Shown: piece after piece, positions 8,620-21,024 of the stretch
Layout: each line of letters starts with the position of its first letter
Position numbering within the stretch: position 1 is the first letter of the stretch
Assembly: GCA_946479475.1 (NCBI GenBank)
Contig: CAMLGG010000066.1
Location: forward strand, 1-21,024
Length of the DNA stretch: 21,024 nucleotides
From: an uncultured Ideonella sp.
GTDB lineage: Bacteria; Pseudomonadota; Gammaproteobacteria; Burkholderiales; Burkholderiaceae
Direction: 5' to 3'
The notes under the pieces: model-generated
What the model was told of the DNA's origin: nothing
The model's database searches: none
What the model saw: the letters and a program-made list of their open reading frames with translations, nothing else
Position numbers and translations under genes: made by a program

Positions 8620-9506
8620 CCCTTTACACCGCCCGACGTGAGGCCGGAGACGATCCAGCGTTGCGCCGCCAGGAAGACCAGGGTGATGGGAAGGCCCGAC
8701 AGCACGGCCGCCGCGGCGAAGTCCCCCCACAGGTACTTCTGGTCGTAGAGGTAGAACTTGGAGCCGACGGCCAGCGTGAGGTTGGGCTCCTCGCGCAGCA
8801 GCACCGAGGCGACCGGGTACTCGATGATGGTGCCGATGAAGGCCAGGACGAAGACCACCATCAGGATGGGCACGGCCATGGGCAGCAGCACGAGGCGGAA
8901 GGCCTGCCAGTGCGTGGCGCCGTCGACCTTGGCGTTCTCCTCGATGTCGGCGGGGATGGTGTCGAAGTAGCCCTTGATGGTCCAGATGTGCGTGGCCACG
9001 CCGCCGAGGTAGGCCACGATCAGGCCCGCGTGGGTCTCGATGCCCAGCCAGGGCAGGTACTGGCCTATGCCCTCGAAGATGGCGTAGATCGCGACGAGCG
9101 CCACGGCGACCGGGAACATCTGCAGCAGCAGCATGCTGTTGAGCAGGGTGCGCTTGCCGCCGAACTTCAGGCGCGCGAAGGCGTAGGCCGCGGTGGTCGA
9201 GATGGCCACGATCAGCAGCGCCGAGACGGTCGCCACCTTGACTGAGTTCCACAGCCACAGCAGCACCGGGAAGGGCGGCTCGATGCGCGTGCCGTCGGGC
9301 ATGACATGCGGGATGCCGAGCGCCAGCTTCCAGTGCTCGAGGCTGACCTGGTCGGGGATCAGCGAGCCGGTGGCGAAGTTGCCCGGGCGCAGCGAGATGG
9401 ACACGACCGCCAGCAGCGGGAACAGCGTGATGCCGATGAGCAGCCACAGGCCCGCATGGGCCGCGAGAAGGCGCCAGCGCTGGCGCTTGCCGGTGACGAT
9501 GGCCAT
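8616..9506 (-). CDS. malG: Maltose/maltodextrin ABC transporter permease MalG
   Basis: Inner-membrane permease subunit of the MalEFGK2 importer. ATG 9506, 5 bp after the malF stop, gives 296 aa, the same length as E. coli MalG. The coupling-helix (EAA) motif is clear: [20 protein letters not shown] with its invariant Gly at residue 196, where the MalK ATPase docks. Several hydrophobic segments are evident, starting with [20 protein letters not shown]. The C-terminus GLTSGGVKG closely resembles the E. coli MalG tail, which reaches into the MalK interface. The gene is flanked by malF and by the amylase gene, whose TTG start overlaps its stop. Confidence 0.95.
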   Translation of the reverse strand: MAIVTGKRQRWRLLAAHAGLWLLIGITLFPLLAVVSISLRPGNFATGSLIPDQVSLEHWKLALGIPHVMPDGTRIEPPFPVLLWLWNSVKVATVSALLIVAISTTAAYAFARLKFGGKRTLLNSMLLLQMFPVAVALVAIYAIFEGIGQYLPWLGIETHAGLIVAYLGGVATHIWTIKGYFDTIPADIEENAKVDGATHWQAFRLVLLPMAVPILMVVFVLAFIGTIIEYPVASVLLREEPNLTLAVGSKFYLYDQKYLWGDFAAAAVLSGLPITLVFLAAQRWIVSGLTSGGVKG

Positions 9507-9511
9507 GTCGA

Positions 9512-11059
9512 TTACCTGGTGTTCCTGGCGTCGCCGCTGAGCTTGAGGTTGACCAGCGACATCACCGCGACGACGAAGAAGATCAGCGTCGAGATCGCCG
9601 CCGCCAGGCCGAAGTTGGCCCCGGCGTCCGTGAAGGCGATGCGGTAGGTGTAGCTGACGAGGATGTCGGTGGTGCCCGCAGGCAGCTTGGTGTTGAGGTA
9701 GTCCGGCCGCCCGTCGGTGAGCAGGGCGATGAGCACGAAGTTGTTGAAGTTGAAGGCGAAGGCCGAGATCAGCAGCGGCGTGAGCGGCCGCGCGATGAGC
9801 GGCGCGGTGATCCGGAAGAAGTTGGTCAGCGGGCCGGCGCCGGCAATGGCGGATGCTTCGTACAGGTCGGCCGGGATGGCCTTGAGCAGGCCGGTGCACA
9901 GCACCATCACGTAGGGGTAGCCGAGCCAGGTGTTGACGATGAGCAGCATCGCGCGCGCCAGCGTCGGATCGGCGAACCACGCGGGGCGGACGCTGAAGAC
10001 GGCGTCGAGGATCGCGTTGATCTCGCCGAAGTTCTGGTTGAACAGGCCCTTGAAGACGAGGATGGAGATGAAGCCCGGCACCGCGTAGGGCAGGAACAGC
10101 AGCGTGCGGTAGAGCGTGCGGTACTTGAGCGCCTCCCAGTTCAGCAGCACGGCCAGCGTCATGCCGATGGCGGTGGCGAAGAGCACGGTGAGCGCCGAGA
10201 ACACGACCGTCCAGCCGAAGATCGAGACGAAGGGGCCGCGGAAGTCGGGGTCCGACACCATGCGGGCGTAGTTCGCCAGGCCGATGTTGACCTTGAAGCC
10301 CGGCTGCACGTGCTCGCCGCGCTCGTTCTCGAAGTAGCCGGTGTCACGGTTCGGGCGGTAGACGACGCCGCTGGCCTGCTGGACGAGCGCGCCGTCGGCG
10401 GCCTCCTTCCACAGCGGATTCAGCGGCCCGAACTCGCGCACGCCGGTGTAGTGCAGCAGCGTGCCATCGGGGCGTTGCAGCACGAGTTCGCGCAGCATTT
10501 CGCGGCGGGCGATCACCTCGCGCAGGGACAGGGGCGGGCCGAGGGCGACGTCGCCGGCAGGGGCGAGAGCGACCGGCTTCTTGCCCGCCGAAGTCAGAGG
10601 CGGTGAAACGAGCACTTCCGCGCCATCGGCGCCCGCCAGGCGCACGCGGATGGCCGAGCCCTCGGCGTGCAGCGAGCTCGCCATTGCATGCGCCTCGTCG
10701 ACGTCGGTCTGCTCCAGCAGGTAGGTCCGCGCCCGCTGCTCGCTCAGCAGGTGTGCCGACGAGTAGTTGGTGAAGCCGATCTGCATCGTGTAGAGCAACG
10801 GCAGCGCGACGAAGACCAGCATCCCGGCGACGCCGGGGAAGAGGTAGCGCCAGGCGAGCGTCTTCGCCGAGGCGTAGGTGTAGACGGCGAAGCCGCCGAG
10901 GGCGAGCGTGCCGGTGCTCACCAGAACCTGGCCGGACATGGCGAGGCGCCAGCTCAGCCAAAGCACGGCGAACATCGCGAGGGTGGCGATGGCGTAGGTG
11001 GCAGGGCGGGTGTGCCGTGCCGGGGGCGTGGCAGGCCGGGGAAGCGTGACGGCACTCAT
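9512..11059 (-). CDS. malF: Maltose/maltodextrin ABC transporter permease MalF
   Basis: Larger permease subunit of the MalEFGK2 importer, 515 aa against 514 in E. coli. ATG 11059 is preceded by AGGGAA at a usable distance. Hydrophobic N-terminal helices precede a long hydrophilic section (about residues 95-270), matching the periplasmic P2 loop that contacts MalE in the enterobacterial protein. The EAA motif is [18 protein letters not shown], with Glu401 at the same number as in E. coli, followed by [14 protein letters not shown]. The 3' end runs to 5 bp from malG. Its 5' side is separated from malE by a 214-bp gap filled with dispersed repeats, so its expression may be uncoupled from that of malE. 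Confidence 0.95.
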   Translation of the reverse strand: MSAVTLPRPATPPARHTRPATYAIATLAMFAVLWLSWRLAMSGQVLVSTGTLALGGFAVYTYASAKTLAWRYLFPGVAGMLVFVALPLLYTMQIGFTNYSSAHLLSEQRARTYLLEQTDVDEAHAMASSLHAEGSAIRVRLAGADGAEVLVSPPLTSAGKKPVALAPAGDVALGPPLSLREVIARREMLRELVLQRPDGTLLHYTGVREFGPLNPLWKEAADGALVQQASGVVYRPNRDTGYFENERGEHVQPGFKVNIGLANYARMVSDPDFRGPFVSIFGWTVVFSALTVLFATAIGMTLAVLLNWEALKYRTLYRTLLFLPYAVPGFISILVFKGLFNQNFGEINAILDAVFSVRPAWFADPTLARAMLLIVNTWLGYPYVMVLCTGLLKAIPADLYEASAIAGAGPLTNFFRITAPLIARPLTPLLISAFAFNFNNFVLIALLTDGRPDYLNTKLPAGTTDILVSYTYRIAFTDAGANFGLAAAISTLIFFVVAVMSLVNLKLSGDARNTR

Positions 11060-11273
11060 GGGCGATCGGTTCCCTGGGCCTTCGACAAGCTCAGGCTGAA
11101 CGGAAGTGGGAGGGCCTTCGACAAGCTCAGGCCGAACGGAATGCGGGATGTCGGGTGGCGCGGCGATCGATGCGATGAGCCCCCCACCCCGTTCGCCCTG
11201 AGCCTGTCGAAGGGTGGGTGGGGTGCAAAGGTCGAAGACCCCTTGCCGGAGGGGAAAGAGGGCGGGGGCGTGT
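11060..11273. repeat. malE-malF intergenic gap with three copies of a 25-bp dispersed repeat
   Basis: The repeat core reads CTTCGACARGCTCAGG followed by CNGAACGG (written on the plus strand). Copy 1 is at 11079-11103 and copy 2 at 11115-11139, both in the plus direction. Copy 3 is at 11189-11213 in the opposite direction. Copies 2 and 3 are near-perfect reverse complements and could fold the malE-malF RNA into a long stem of about 25 bp around a 49-nt loop. Copy 3 is also bracketed by CCCCACCCC/GGGTGGGTGGGG arms. Two further copies lie at 18726-18750 and 18797-18822. No open frame or RNA gene is evident here. Repeats of this kind are widespread between genes in beta- and gamma-proteobacteria. 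Confidence 0.85.
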
Positions 11274-12562
11274 TCAATTCACCACCATCCGCGCGGCCGC
11301 CCCATCGAGTGCTTCCTTCGGCGACTGCCGCCCGTTGGTGATGGCCTCCAGCGCCGCATCCATCGCCGGGAAGAAGCGCTGAGTCTCCGGGATGTTGGGG
11401 ATGGGCTCGCCGGCCCGCGCGTTCTCCATCGTCGTGCGGATGGCGGGGTCGTTCGCCAGCTCGGCGAAGTAGGCCTTGTTGGCCGGCGTGCCGAGCGGCA
11501 CGTCGGCGGAGATCGTCTTGAGGCTCTCGACCTTCAGCACGCGGTTCTCGAGGAATTCGCGGGCGATGTCCTTGAACTGGCTGGGCGCGGTGATCATGCA
11601 GCCGAGCACGCCGACGAAGGGCTTCGCGGCATGGCCGGCCACGCCCGGCACGGGCGCCACGCCGAAGTCGATGCCGGCCTTCTTCGCGTTGTCCCAGGCC
11701 CAGGGGCCGGTGATCATCATCGCCACCTCGCCGCGGGCGAAGGACGCCTCCATCTCGGCATAGCGCGCGCCCCTGGGCATGTGGCCCTCCTTGATCAGGC
11801 GCTCCAGCATCTGCGCACCCTGCAATGCGCCTTGCGTGTTCACGCCCACGGCCTTGGGGTCGTAGTCGCCGGAGGGCGTCCTGGCGAAGACGAACCCGCC
11901 TGGCCCGGCCAGCATCGGCCAGGTGAAGAAGGACTTGTTGTAGTCCCACAGGATCGCGTGCCGGCCCTGCTTCTGCAGCTGCCTGTCGAGCGCGATCACT
12001 TCGTCGAAGGTCGCCGGCGGTGTCTTCACCAGGGCCTTGTTGTAGACGAGCCCGATCGCCTCGATGGCCAGCGGGTAGCCCCAGGTCCGGCCCTGGTAGG
12101 TGAAGGCGGCCCAGGCCGAGTCCTCGATCTCGTCGTGCACGCGCCGCGGCGGGTGCACCGGCACGATCAGGCCCGACTTGGCCCATTCGCCCACGCGGTC
12201 GTGCGGCCAGCAGAAGATGTCCGGCCCCTTGCCGGCGCCGGCGGCGGCCTGGAACTTGTCGGGTGCGCCCTCGGGATGCTGCACGGTGACCTGCACCCCC
12301 GTCTCGGCCGCGAACGCATCGCCGACCTTCTGCAGTCCGTTGTAGCCCTTGTCGCCGTTGATCCAGACGAGCAGCTTCGGGGTGCCGCTGTCGCTGTCTC
12401 TGGGTGAACATGCCCAAAGCGCGGCGGTGGTCGCGAGGATCAACGCGCGGCCGCCTCGCAACGCGAGGCGCCGCGCCTCCAAGTGGCGTGCGCGGATCCG
12501 GCTCTGCCGGTCCGCTGCGCGAGCCCCCTCGGGGGGCAGCCCCCGGAGGGGGCGTGGGGGCT

Positions 12563-12566
<4 letters not shown>
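11274..12566 (-). CDS. malE: Maltose/maltodextrin-binding protein MalE, predicted lipoprotein
   Basis: Periplasmic substrate-binding protein that delivers maltodextrin to MalFGK2. Matches to E. coli MalE include [15 protein letters not shown] near the mature N-terminus, [20 protein letters not shown] (ligand Trp kept), [30 protein letters not shown] and [16 protein letters not shown]. In the last of these the E. coli Trp340 stacking residue appears as Phe. The coordinates use ATG 12566, which overlaps the malK stop as ATGA, giving 430 aa. The first 35 or so residues, however, come from a GC-rich palindromic repeat. In-frame TTG 12461 (395 aa, against 396 for the E. coli precursor) or TTG 12482 is more likely the biological start. 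From 12461 the protein begins with a compact signal peptide and lipobox ALWAC, so a lipid anchor is expected, unlike the free E. coli protein. Confidence 0.92.
12492..12560. repeat. GC-rich palindromic repeat at the malK-malE junction
   Basis: Two adjacent palindromes start just past the malK stop. The first, 12523-12553, pairs GCCCCCTC with GAGGGGGC around an inner GGGGGC/GCCCCC core and is an almost perfect 31-bp palindrome. The second, 12492-12502 with 12506-12515, pairs GCGGATCCGGC with GCCGGTCCGC across a 3-nt loop. The arrangement looks like a mobile intergenic repeat of the kind seen in many Burkholderiales rather than evolved coding sequence. In RNA it would form strong hairpins between malK and malE. 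Confidence 0.6.
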
Positions 12567-13666
<1,100 letters not shown>

Positions 13667-13776
13667 GTCTGTCTCGCCTTTCGTCGGGGCGGCCGGGCCC
13701 CGCTGGTCTGGTCTCGATGCCTGCCGGCGTCACCCGGTCGAAGCTGCGCCGACCATCGAGGGATGGTGGGCCGTGA

Positions 13777-13791
13777 TGTAGAGAATATACA
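13777..13791. promoter_or_regulatory. Degenerate copy of the TGTAGT-N3-ACTACA operator, over the malK -10 box
   Basis: TGTAGA-GAA-TATACA has the same 15-bp span as the two perfect sites and matches 9 of the 12 consensus bases. It covers the -10 element and the expected transcription start of malK, so a protein bound here would block RNA polymerase. Its identity as a real site rests on resemblance and position only. Confidence 0.4.
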
Positions 13792-13812
13792 TTCGCGGCA
13801 TGGCATTCACAA
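13784..13812 (-). promoter_or_regulatory. Predicted sigma70 promoter of the malK operon
   Basis: Read on the minus strand, TTGTGA (13812-13807) is a -35 box and TATATT (13789-13784) a -10 box, separated by exactly 17 bp. TATATT matches the consensus at 5 of 6 positions and TTGTGA at 4 of 6. Transcription would start near 13777, giving a leader of about 110 nt before the malK GTG. Confidence 0.6.
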
Positions 13813-13886
13813 CATGACTTGAAAGGTTGTTGTTGTCTTGTAATCAGCAAAATCAATCACTTAGCGTCTGACTCGGGTTTTCCATG

Positions 13887-13901
13887 TGTAGTCAAACTAC
13901 A
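13887..13901. promoter_or_regulatory. Operator-like inverted repeat TGTAGT-N3-ACTACA, copy 2
   Basis: Perfect 6-3-6 inverted repeat with spacer CAA, sharing both half-sites with copy 1 at 44-58. It lies 101 bp upstream of the phosphorylase ATG, and its centre is 110 bp from the centre of the degenerate site over the malK promoter. It could control the rightward glycogen-turnover unit, the malK unit through a loop, or both. Confidence 0.6.
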
Positions 13902-14002
13902 AAGTGAGAGGTGAATCGCCGATACTTTGCTTCAGCGATCAAGCCCCGCCCGGCGCCGCCCTGGCCGCCGCGCGTCCCAGACGGAATCCGAACCACGTGA
14001 AC

Positions 14003-16477
<2,475 letters not shown>

Positions 16478-16512
16478 GGCGAGCCTTCCGAGGGACTCTC
16501 ACCGCACAAGAA

Positions 16513-18693
16513 ATGCTCGCCGAAGCCCATGTCCAGGCCCTGCTCGCCGCCCGCCATCCCGACCCGTTCTCGGTGCTGGGCCTGCATCCCGAGGAAGACG
16601 GCGAACTCTGGCTGCGCGTGTGCTGGCCCAGCGTGGCGGCGATCGACGTGCTGGATGCCAAGACCGGCCGCAAGCTGCTCACCCTGGGCCTGCGCGACCC
16701 CGACGGCTTCTTCGAAAGCCCGATCCCCCGCCGCAGGCAGCGCTTCTCCTATCGCCTGAAGCTGTACGACCCGCAGGGCCAGGTGCTGGCCGAAGTGGCG
16801 GATGCGTACTCGTTCGGCAAGCAGCTCGCCGATTCCGAGCTGAAGCTGCTGGCCGAAGGCCGGCACCCGCGGCCCTACACCGTGCTGGGCGCGCATGCGA
16901 TGGTGCAGCAGGGCGTGGCCGGCGTGCGCTTCGCCGTGTGGGCGCCCACGGCCCGGCGCGTCAGCGTGGTGGGCGACTTCAACCAGTGGGACGGCCGCCG
17001 CCACCCGATGCGCTACCGGCACGAGGCCGGGGTGTGGGAGATCTTCGTCCCGCACGTGATCGAGGGCGACCTCTACAAGTTCGAGCTGCTGTCCAAGGAC
17101 GGCGCGCTGCTGCCGCTCAAGGCCGATCCGTACGCACGCGCCGCGCAGCTGCGGCCCGAGACGGCGAGCAAGGTGGCGCCGATGCCGCCGGTGCGAACCC
17201 TGCCCGCCGAGCGAGGTGCTGCCAACAAGCGCAACGCGCCCATCTCGATCTACGAGGTGCACCTGCCCTCGTGGAAGCGCGTCGGCCAGGGGGCGTTCCC
17301 GAGCTGGGACGACCTGGCCGCGACGCTGCCCGATTACGCGGCGGGCATGGGCTTCACCCACGTCGAGCTGCTGCCGGTCACCGAGCACCCCTACGACGGC
17401 TCCTGGGGCTACCAGACGCTGGGCCTGTACGCGGCCAGCGCCCGCTTCGGCCCGCCCGAAGGGCTCGCGCGCTTCGTCGAGGCCTGCCATGCGAAGGGCC
17501 TGGGGGTGCTGCTGGACTGGGTGCCGGCGCACTTCCCTTCCGACGCCCACGGCCTCGCGCAATTCGACGGCACCGCACTGTACGAGTACGCCGATCCGCG
17601 CGAGGGCGTGCATCGGGACTGGAACACGCTGATCCCGAACTATGGCCGCTACGAGGTGCGCGAGTTCCTCGCGGGCAGCGCGCTGTACTGGCTCGAGCGC
17701 TATGCGGTCGATGGCCTGCGCGTGGATGCGGTGGCCTCGATGCTGTACCGCGACTACTCGCGGCCCGAAGGCCAGTGGGTGCCGAACGTGAACGGCGGGC
17801 GCGAGAACCTGGAGGCGATCGCCCTGCTGCAGCAAGTCAACCGGGTGCTGGGTGCCGAGGTGCCGGGCGGCATCACCATCGCCGAGGAGTCGACCGCCTT
17901 CCCCAAGGTCTCCGCGCCCACCGACGTGGGCGGCCTGGGCTTCCACTACAAGTGGAACATGGGCTGGATGAACGACACGCTGGCCTACATCCGGCAGGAT
18001 CCGGTGCACCGCCGCTGGCACCACGAGAAGATCAGCTTCGGCCTGAGCTATGCCTTCAGCGAGAACTACGTGCTGCCGATCTCGCACGACGAGGTGGTGC
18101 ACGGCAAGGGCTCGATGCTGGGCAAGATGCCGGGCGACGACTGGCAGCGCTTCGCCAACCTGCGGGCCTACTACGGCTTCATGTGGGGCCACCCGGGCAA
18201 GAAGCTGCTCTTCATGGGCCAGGAGTTCGCCCAGCCCGACGAATGGCACCACGATGCGCACCTGCCGTGGCGGCGTCTCGACGACCCTCGCCACGCGGGC
18301 GTGCAGGCGTTGGTGCGCGACCTCAACCGGCTCTACCGCGAAGAGCCTGCCTTGCACCGGCTCGATTGCGAGGCGGCGGGCTTCGAGTGGCTGTCCAACG
18401 ACGATGCCGAGAACTCCGTCTTCGCCTGGCTGCGCCACGACGATGCCGGCCGCTCGGCGCTCGTCGTGTGCAACTTCACCCCGGTGCCGCGCCTGGGCTA
18501 CCGCGTGGGCGTGCCGGCCGGCGTGCCGGCCTGGCGCGAGGTGCTCAACACCGATTCAGCGCACTACGGCGGCAGCAACATGGGCAATCAACATGCAGCC
18601 CTGCCGGTGGAAGCGGTGGCCGAGCATGGCCGCGCGCAGTCGATCGTGATGACCTTGCCGCCGCTGTCGGCGGTGTTCCTCGTGCCGGCCTGA
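16513..18693 (+). CDS. glgB: 1,4-alpha-glucan (glycogen) branching enzyme GlgB
   Basis: GH13 branching enzyme that cuts an alpha-1,4 chain and rejoins it by an alpha-1,6 bond, making glycogen branches. ATG 16513 gives 726 aa (E. coli 728). Two N-terminal beta-sandwich modules are visible: one starting HPDPFSVLGLHP, and a CBM48-type module with HPRPYTVLGAHA and FAVWAPTARRVSVVGDFNQW. The catalytic barrel keeps DWVPAHFP, nucleophile Asp405 in GLRVDAVASMLY, acid/base Glu458 in ITIAEEST and Asp526 in ISHDEVVHGKGSM, all at the same residue numbers as in E. coli. The gene starts 35 bp after the phosphorylase stop, so the two are probably co-transcribed. A 168-bp gap with dispersed repeats follows before glgX. 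Confidence 0.96.
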   Translation: MLAEAHVQALLAARHPDPFSVLGLHPEEDGELWLRVCWPSVAAIDVLDAKTGRKLLTLGLRDPDGFFESPIPRRRQRFSYRLKLYDPQGQVLAEVADAYSFGKQLADSELKLLAEGRHPRPYTVLGAHAMVQQGVAGVRFAVWAPTARRVSVVGDFNQWDGRRHPMRYRHEAGVWEIFVPHVIEGDLYKFELLSKDGALLPLKADPYARAAQLRPETASKVAPMPPVRTLPAERGAANKRNAPISIYEVHLPSWKRVGQGAFPSWDDLAATLPDYAAGMGFTHVELLPVTEHPYDGSWGYQTLGLYAASARFGPPEGLARFVEACHAKGLGVLLDWVPAHFPSDAHGLAQFDGTALYEYADPREGVHRDWNTLIPNYGRYEVREFLAGSALYWLERYAVDGLRVDAVASMLYRDYSRPEGQWVPNVNGGRENLEAIALLQQVNRVLGAEVPGGITIAEESTAFPKVSAPTDVGGLGFHYKWNMGWMNDTLAYIRQDPVHRRWHHEKISFGLSYAFSENYVLPISHDEVVHGKGSMLGKMPGDDWQRFANLRAYYGFMWGHPGKKLLFMGQEFAQPDEWHHDAHLPWRRLDDPRHAGVQALVRDLNRLYREEPALHRLDCEAAGFEWLSNDDAENSVFAWLRHDDAGRSALVVCNFTPVPRLGYRVGVPAGVPAWREVLNTDSAHYGGSNMGNQHAALPVEAVAEHGRAQSIVMTLPPLSAVFLVPA

Positions 18694-18861
18694 CGAGATG
18701 AATCGCAGCGCGGTGCCGCTCCGGGCCTTCGACAGGCTCAGGCCGAACGGGGAAGGGGAGGGGGCGGGAGAGGGCCATTCGCCATCGCCCACCCACCCGT
18801 TCGCCTTGAGCCTGTCGAAAGGCAGCGCAGCGCGTCCAAGCCGGGCCCTGCTGGCCACGAC
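18694..18861. repeat. glgB-glgX intergenic gap with an inverted pair of the 25-bp dispersed repeat
   Basis: Copy 4 (18726-18750) has the CTTCGACAGGCTCAGG core in the plus direction. Copy 5 (18797-18822) is its near-perfect reverse complement, with one extra A in the terminal arm. Together they can form a stem of about 25 bp around a 46-nt purine-rich loop. CCACCCACCC precedes copy 5, echoing the arms around copy 3 in the malE-malF gap. No gene or promoter is evident in this 168-bp interval. The hairpin may stabilise glgB mRNA or reduce read-through into glgX. Confidence 0.85.
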
Positions 18862-20937
<2,076 letters not shown>

Positions 20938-20950
20938 CCGAGGAGCTTCC

Positions 20951-21024
20951 ATGGACCTGAACCAGCGCAGCGCGGGCGTGCTGCTGCACATCACCTCGCT
21001 GCCCGGCCCGCACGGCATCGGCGA
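20951..21024 (+). CDS. malQ: 4-alpha-glucanotransferase (amylomaltase) MalQ, 5' end only
   Basis: Only the first 24 codons are in the window; the gene runs off the right edge. ATG 20951 has a good GAGGAG-like ribosome binding site 8 bp upstream. The visible peptide MDLNQRSAGVLLHITSLPGP, continuing HGIG, is the characteristic N-terminus of GH77 amylomaltases. The enzyme disproportionates short maltodextrins, releasing glucose and building longer chains for the phosphorylase. It follows glgX by 13 bp and is almost certainly in the same operon. Confidence 0.88.
   Translation, partial: MDLNQRSAGVLLHITSLPGPHGIG

Larger units (their letters stand above)
13667..14002. other. Divergent control region between malK and the phosphorylase gene
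   Basis: This 336-bp stretch separates two diverging transcription units and holds no gene. The half next to malK is GC-rich and would form the malK leader, including a possible hairpin CGGGGC/GCCCCG near 13684-13701. The middle (about 13775-13905) is distinctly AT-rich and carries the malK promoter and two operator-like repeats. I see no clear sigma70 promoter for the rightward unit. A promoter there may be weak and activator-dependent. Confidence 0.7.

Noticed and set aside
5422..8748. Very long plus-strand open frame opposite the MATE and amylase genes
   Set aside because: Low-complexity shadow of the real genes; it crosses two well-supported minus-strand genes and has no recognisable domain.
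11079..11213. Repeat cluster in the malE-malF gap considered as a CRISPR array
   Set aside because: Only three copies, one of them inverted, with unequal spacing (11 and 49 nt), and the same repeat occurs elsewhere in inverted pairs. This is an intergenic dispersed repeat.
13820..13860. Possible rightward promoter for glgP (TTGAAA with TGTAAT downstream)
   Set aside because: The spacer is only 14 bp, too short for a sigma70 promoter. No better pair was found.
13904..14002. Upstream GTG start for the phosphorylase
   Set aside because: It begins 3 bp after the operator palindrome with no ribosome site, and the added 33 residues do not resemble the family N-terminus.

Overview
The window is a high-GC (roughly two-thirds G+C), densely coded stretch from a Gram-negative proteobacterium. 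An outer-membrane TonB-dependent receptor, lipoprotein signals, an E. coli-like MalEFGK importer and dispersed intergenic repeats of a kind common in beta-proteobacteria suggest the order Burkholderiales, perhaps the Roseateles/Mitsuaria/Rubrivivax group. That placement is inferred from style, not from a marker gene. The theme is uptake and turnover of maltodextrin, starch and glycogen.

Layout. (1) 1-321: AT-richer leader with a perfect TGTAGT-N3-ACTACA inverted repeat. (2) 322-4855, plus strand: a TonB-dependent receptor, a GC-rich hairpin, then a flavin-dependent (tryptophan-type) halogenase. (3) 4849-4875: a hairpin at the convergent junction. (4) 13666 down to 4869, minus strand: malK-malE-malF-malG, a lipoprotein alpha-amylase/neopullulanase-like enzyme and a MATE-family transporter, tightly packed except for a repeat-filled 214-bp gap between malE and malF. 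(5) 13667-14002: a divergent control region with a good sigma70-like malK promoter and two more copies of the operator-like repeat, one perfect and one degenerate. (6) 14003-21024, plus strand: glycogen/maltodextrin phosphorylase, glgB, glgX and the first codons of malQ, cut by the window end.

How the parts fit (inference from families and layout): the receptor brings maltodextrins across the outer membrane, the lipoprotein amylase trims them, and MalE-MalFGK2 imports them. MalQ, phosphorylase, GlgX and GlgB then interconvert the imported glucan, glucose-1-phosphate and glycogen. The same 15-bp palindrome stands before the receptor gene and in the malK/glgP divergent region, so one unidentified regulator probably controls outer-membrane uptake, inner-membrane import and glucan metabolism together. 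A halogenase with its catalytic Lys and Glu intact lies behind the receptor, apparently under the same control. That is the least explained part of the locus.

I found no tRNA, rRNA, CRISPR array, transposase or phage gene. The most notable non-coding feature is a family of about 25-bp dispersed repeats (five copies). They lie in the malE-malF and glgB-glgX gaps and are arranged so that each gap can form a long hairpin.
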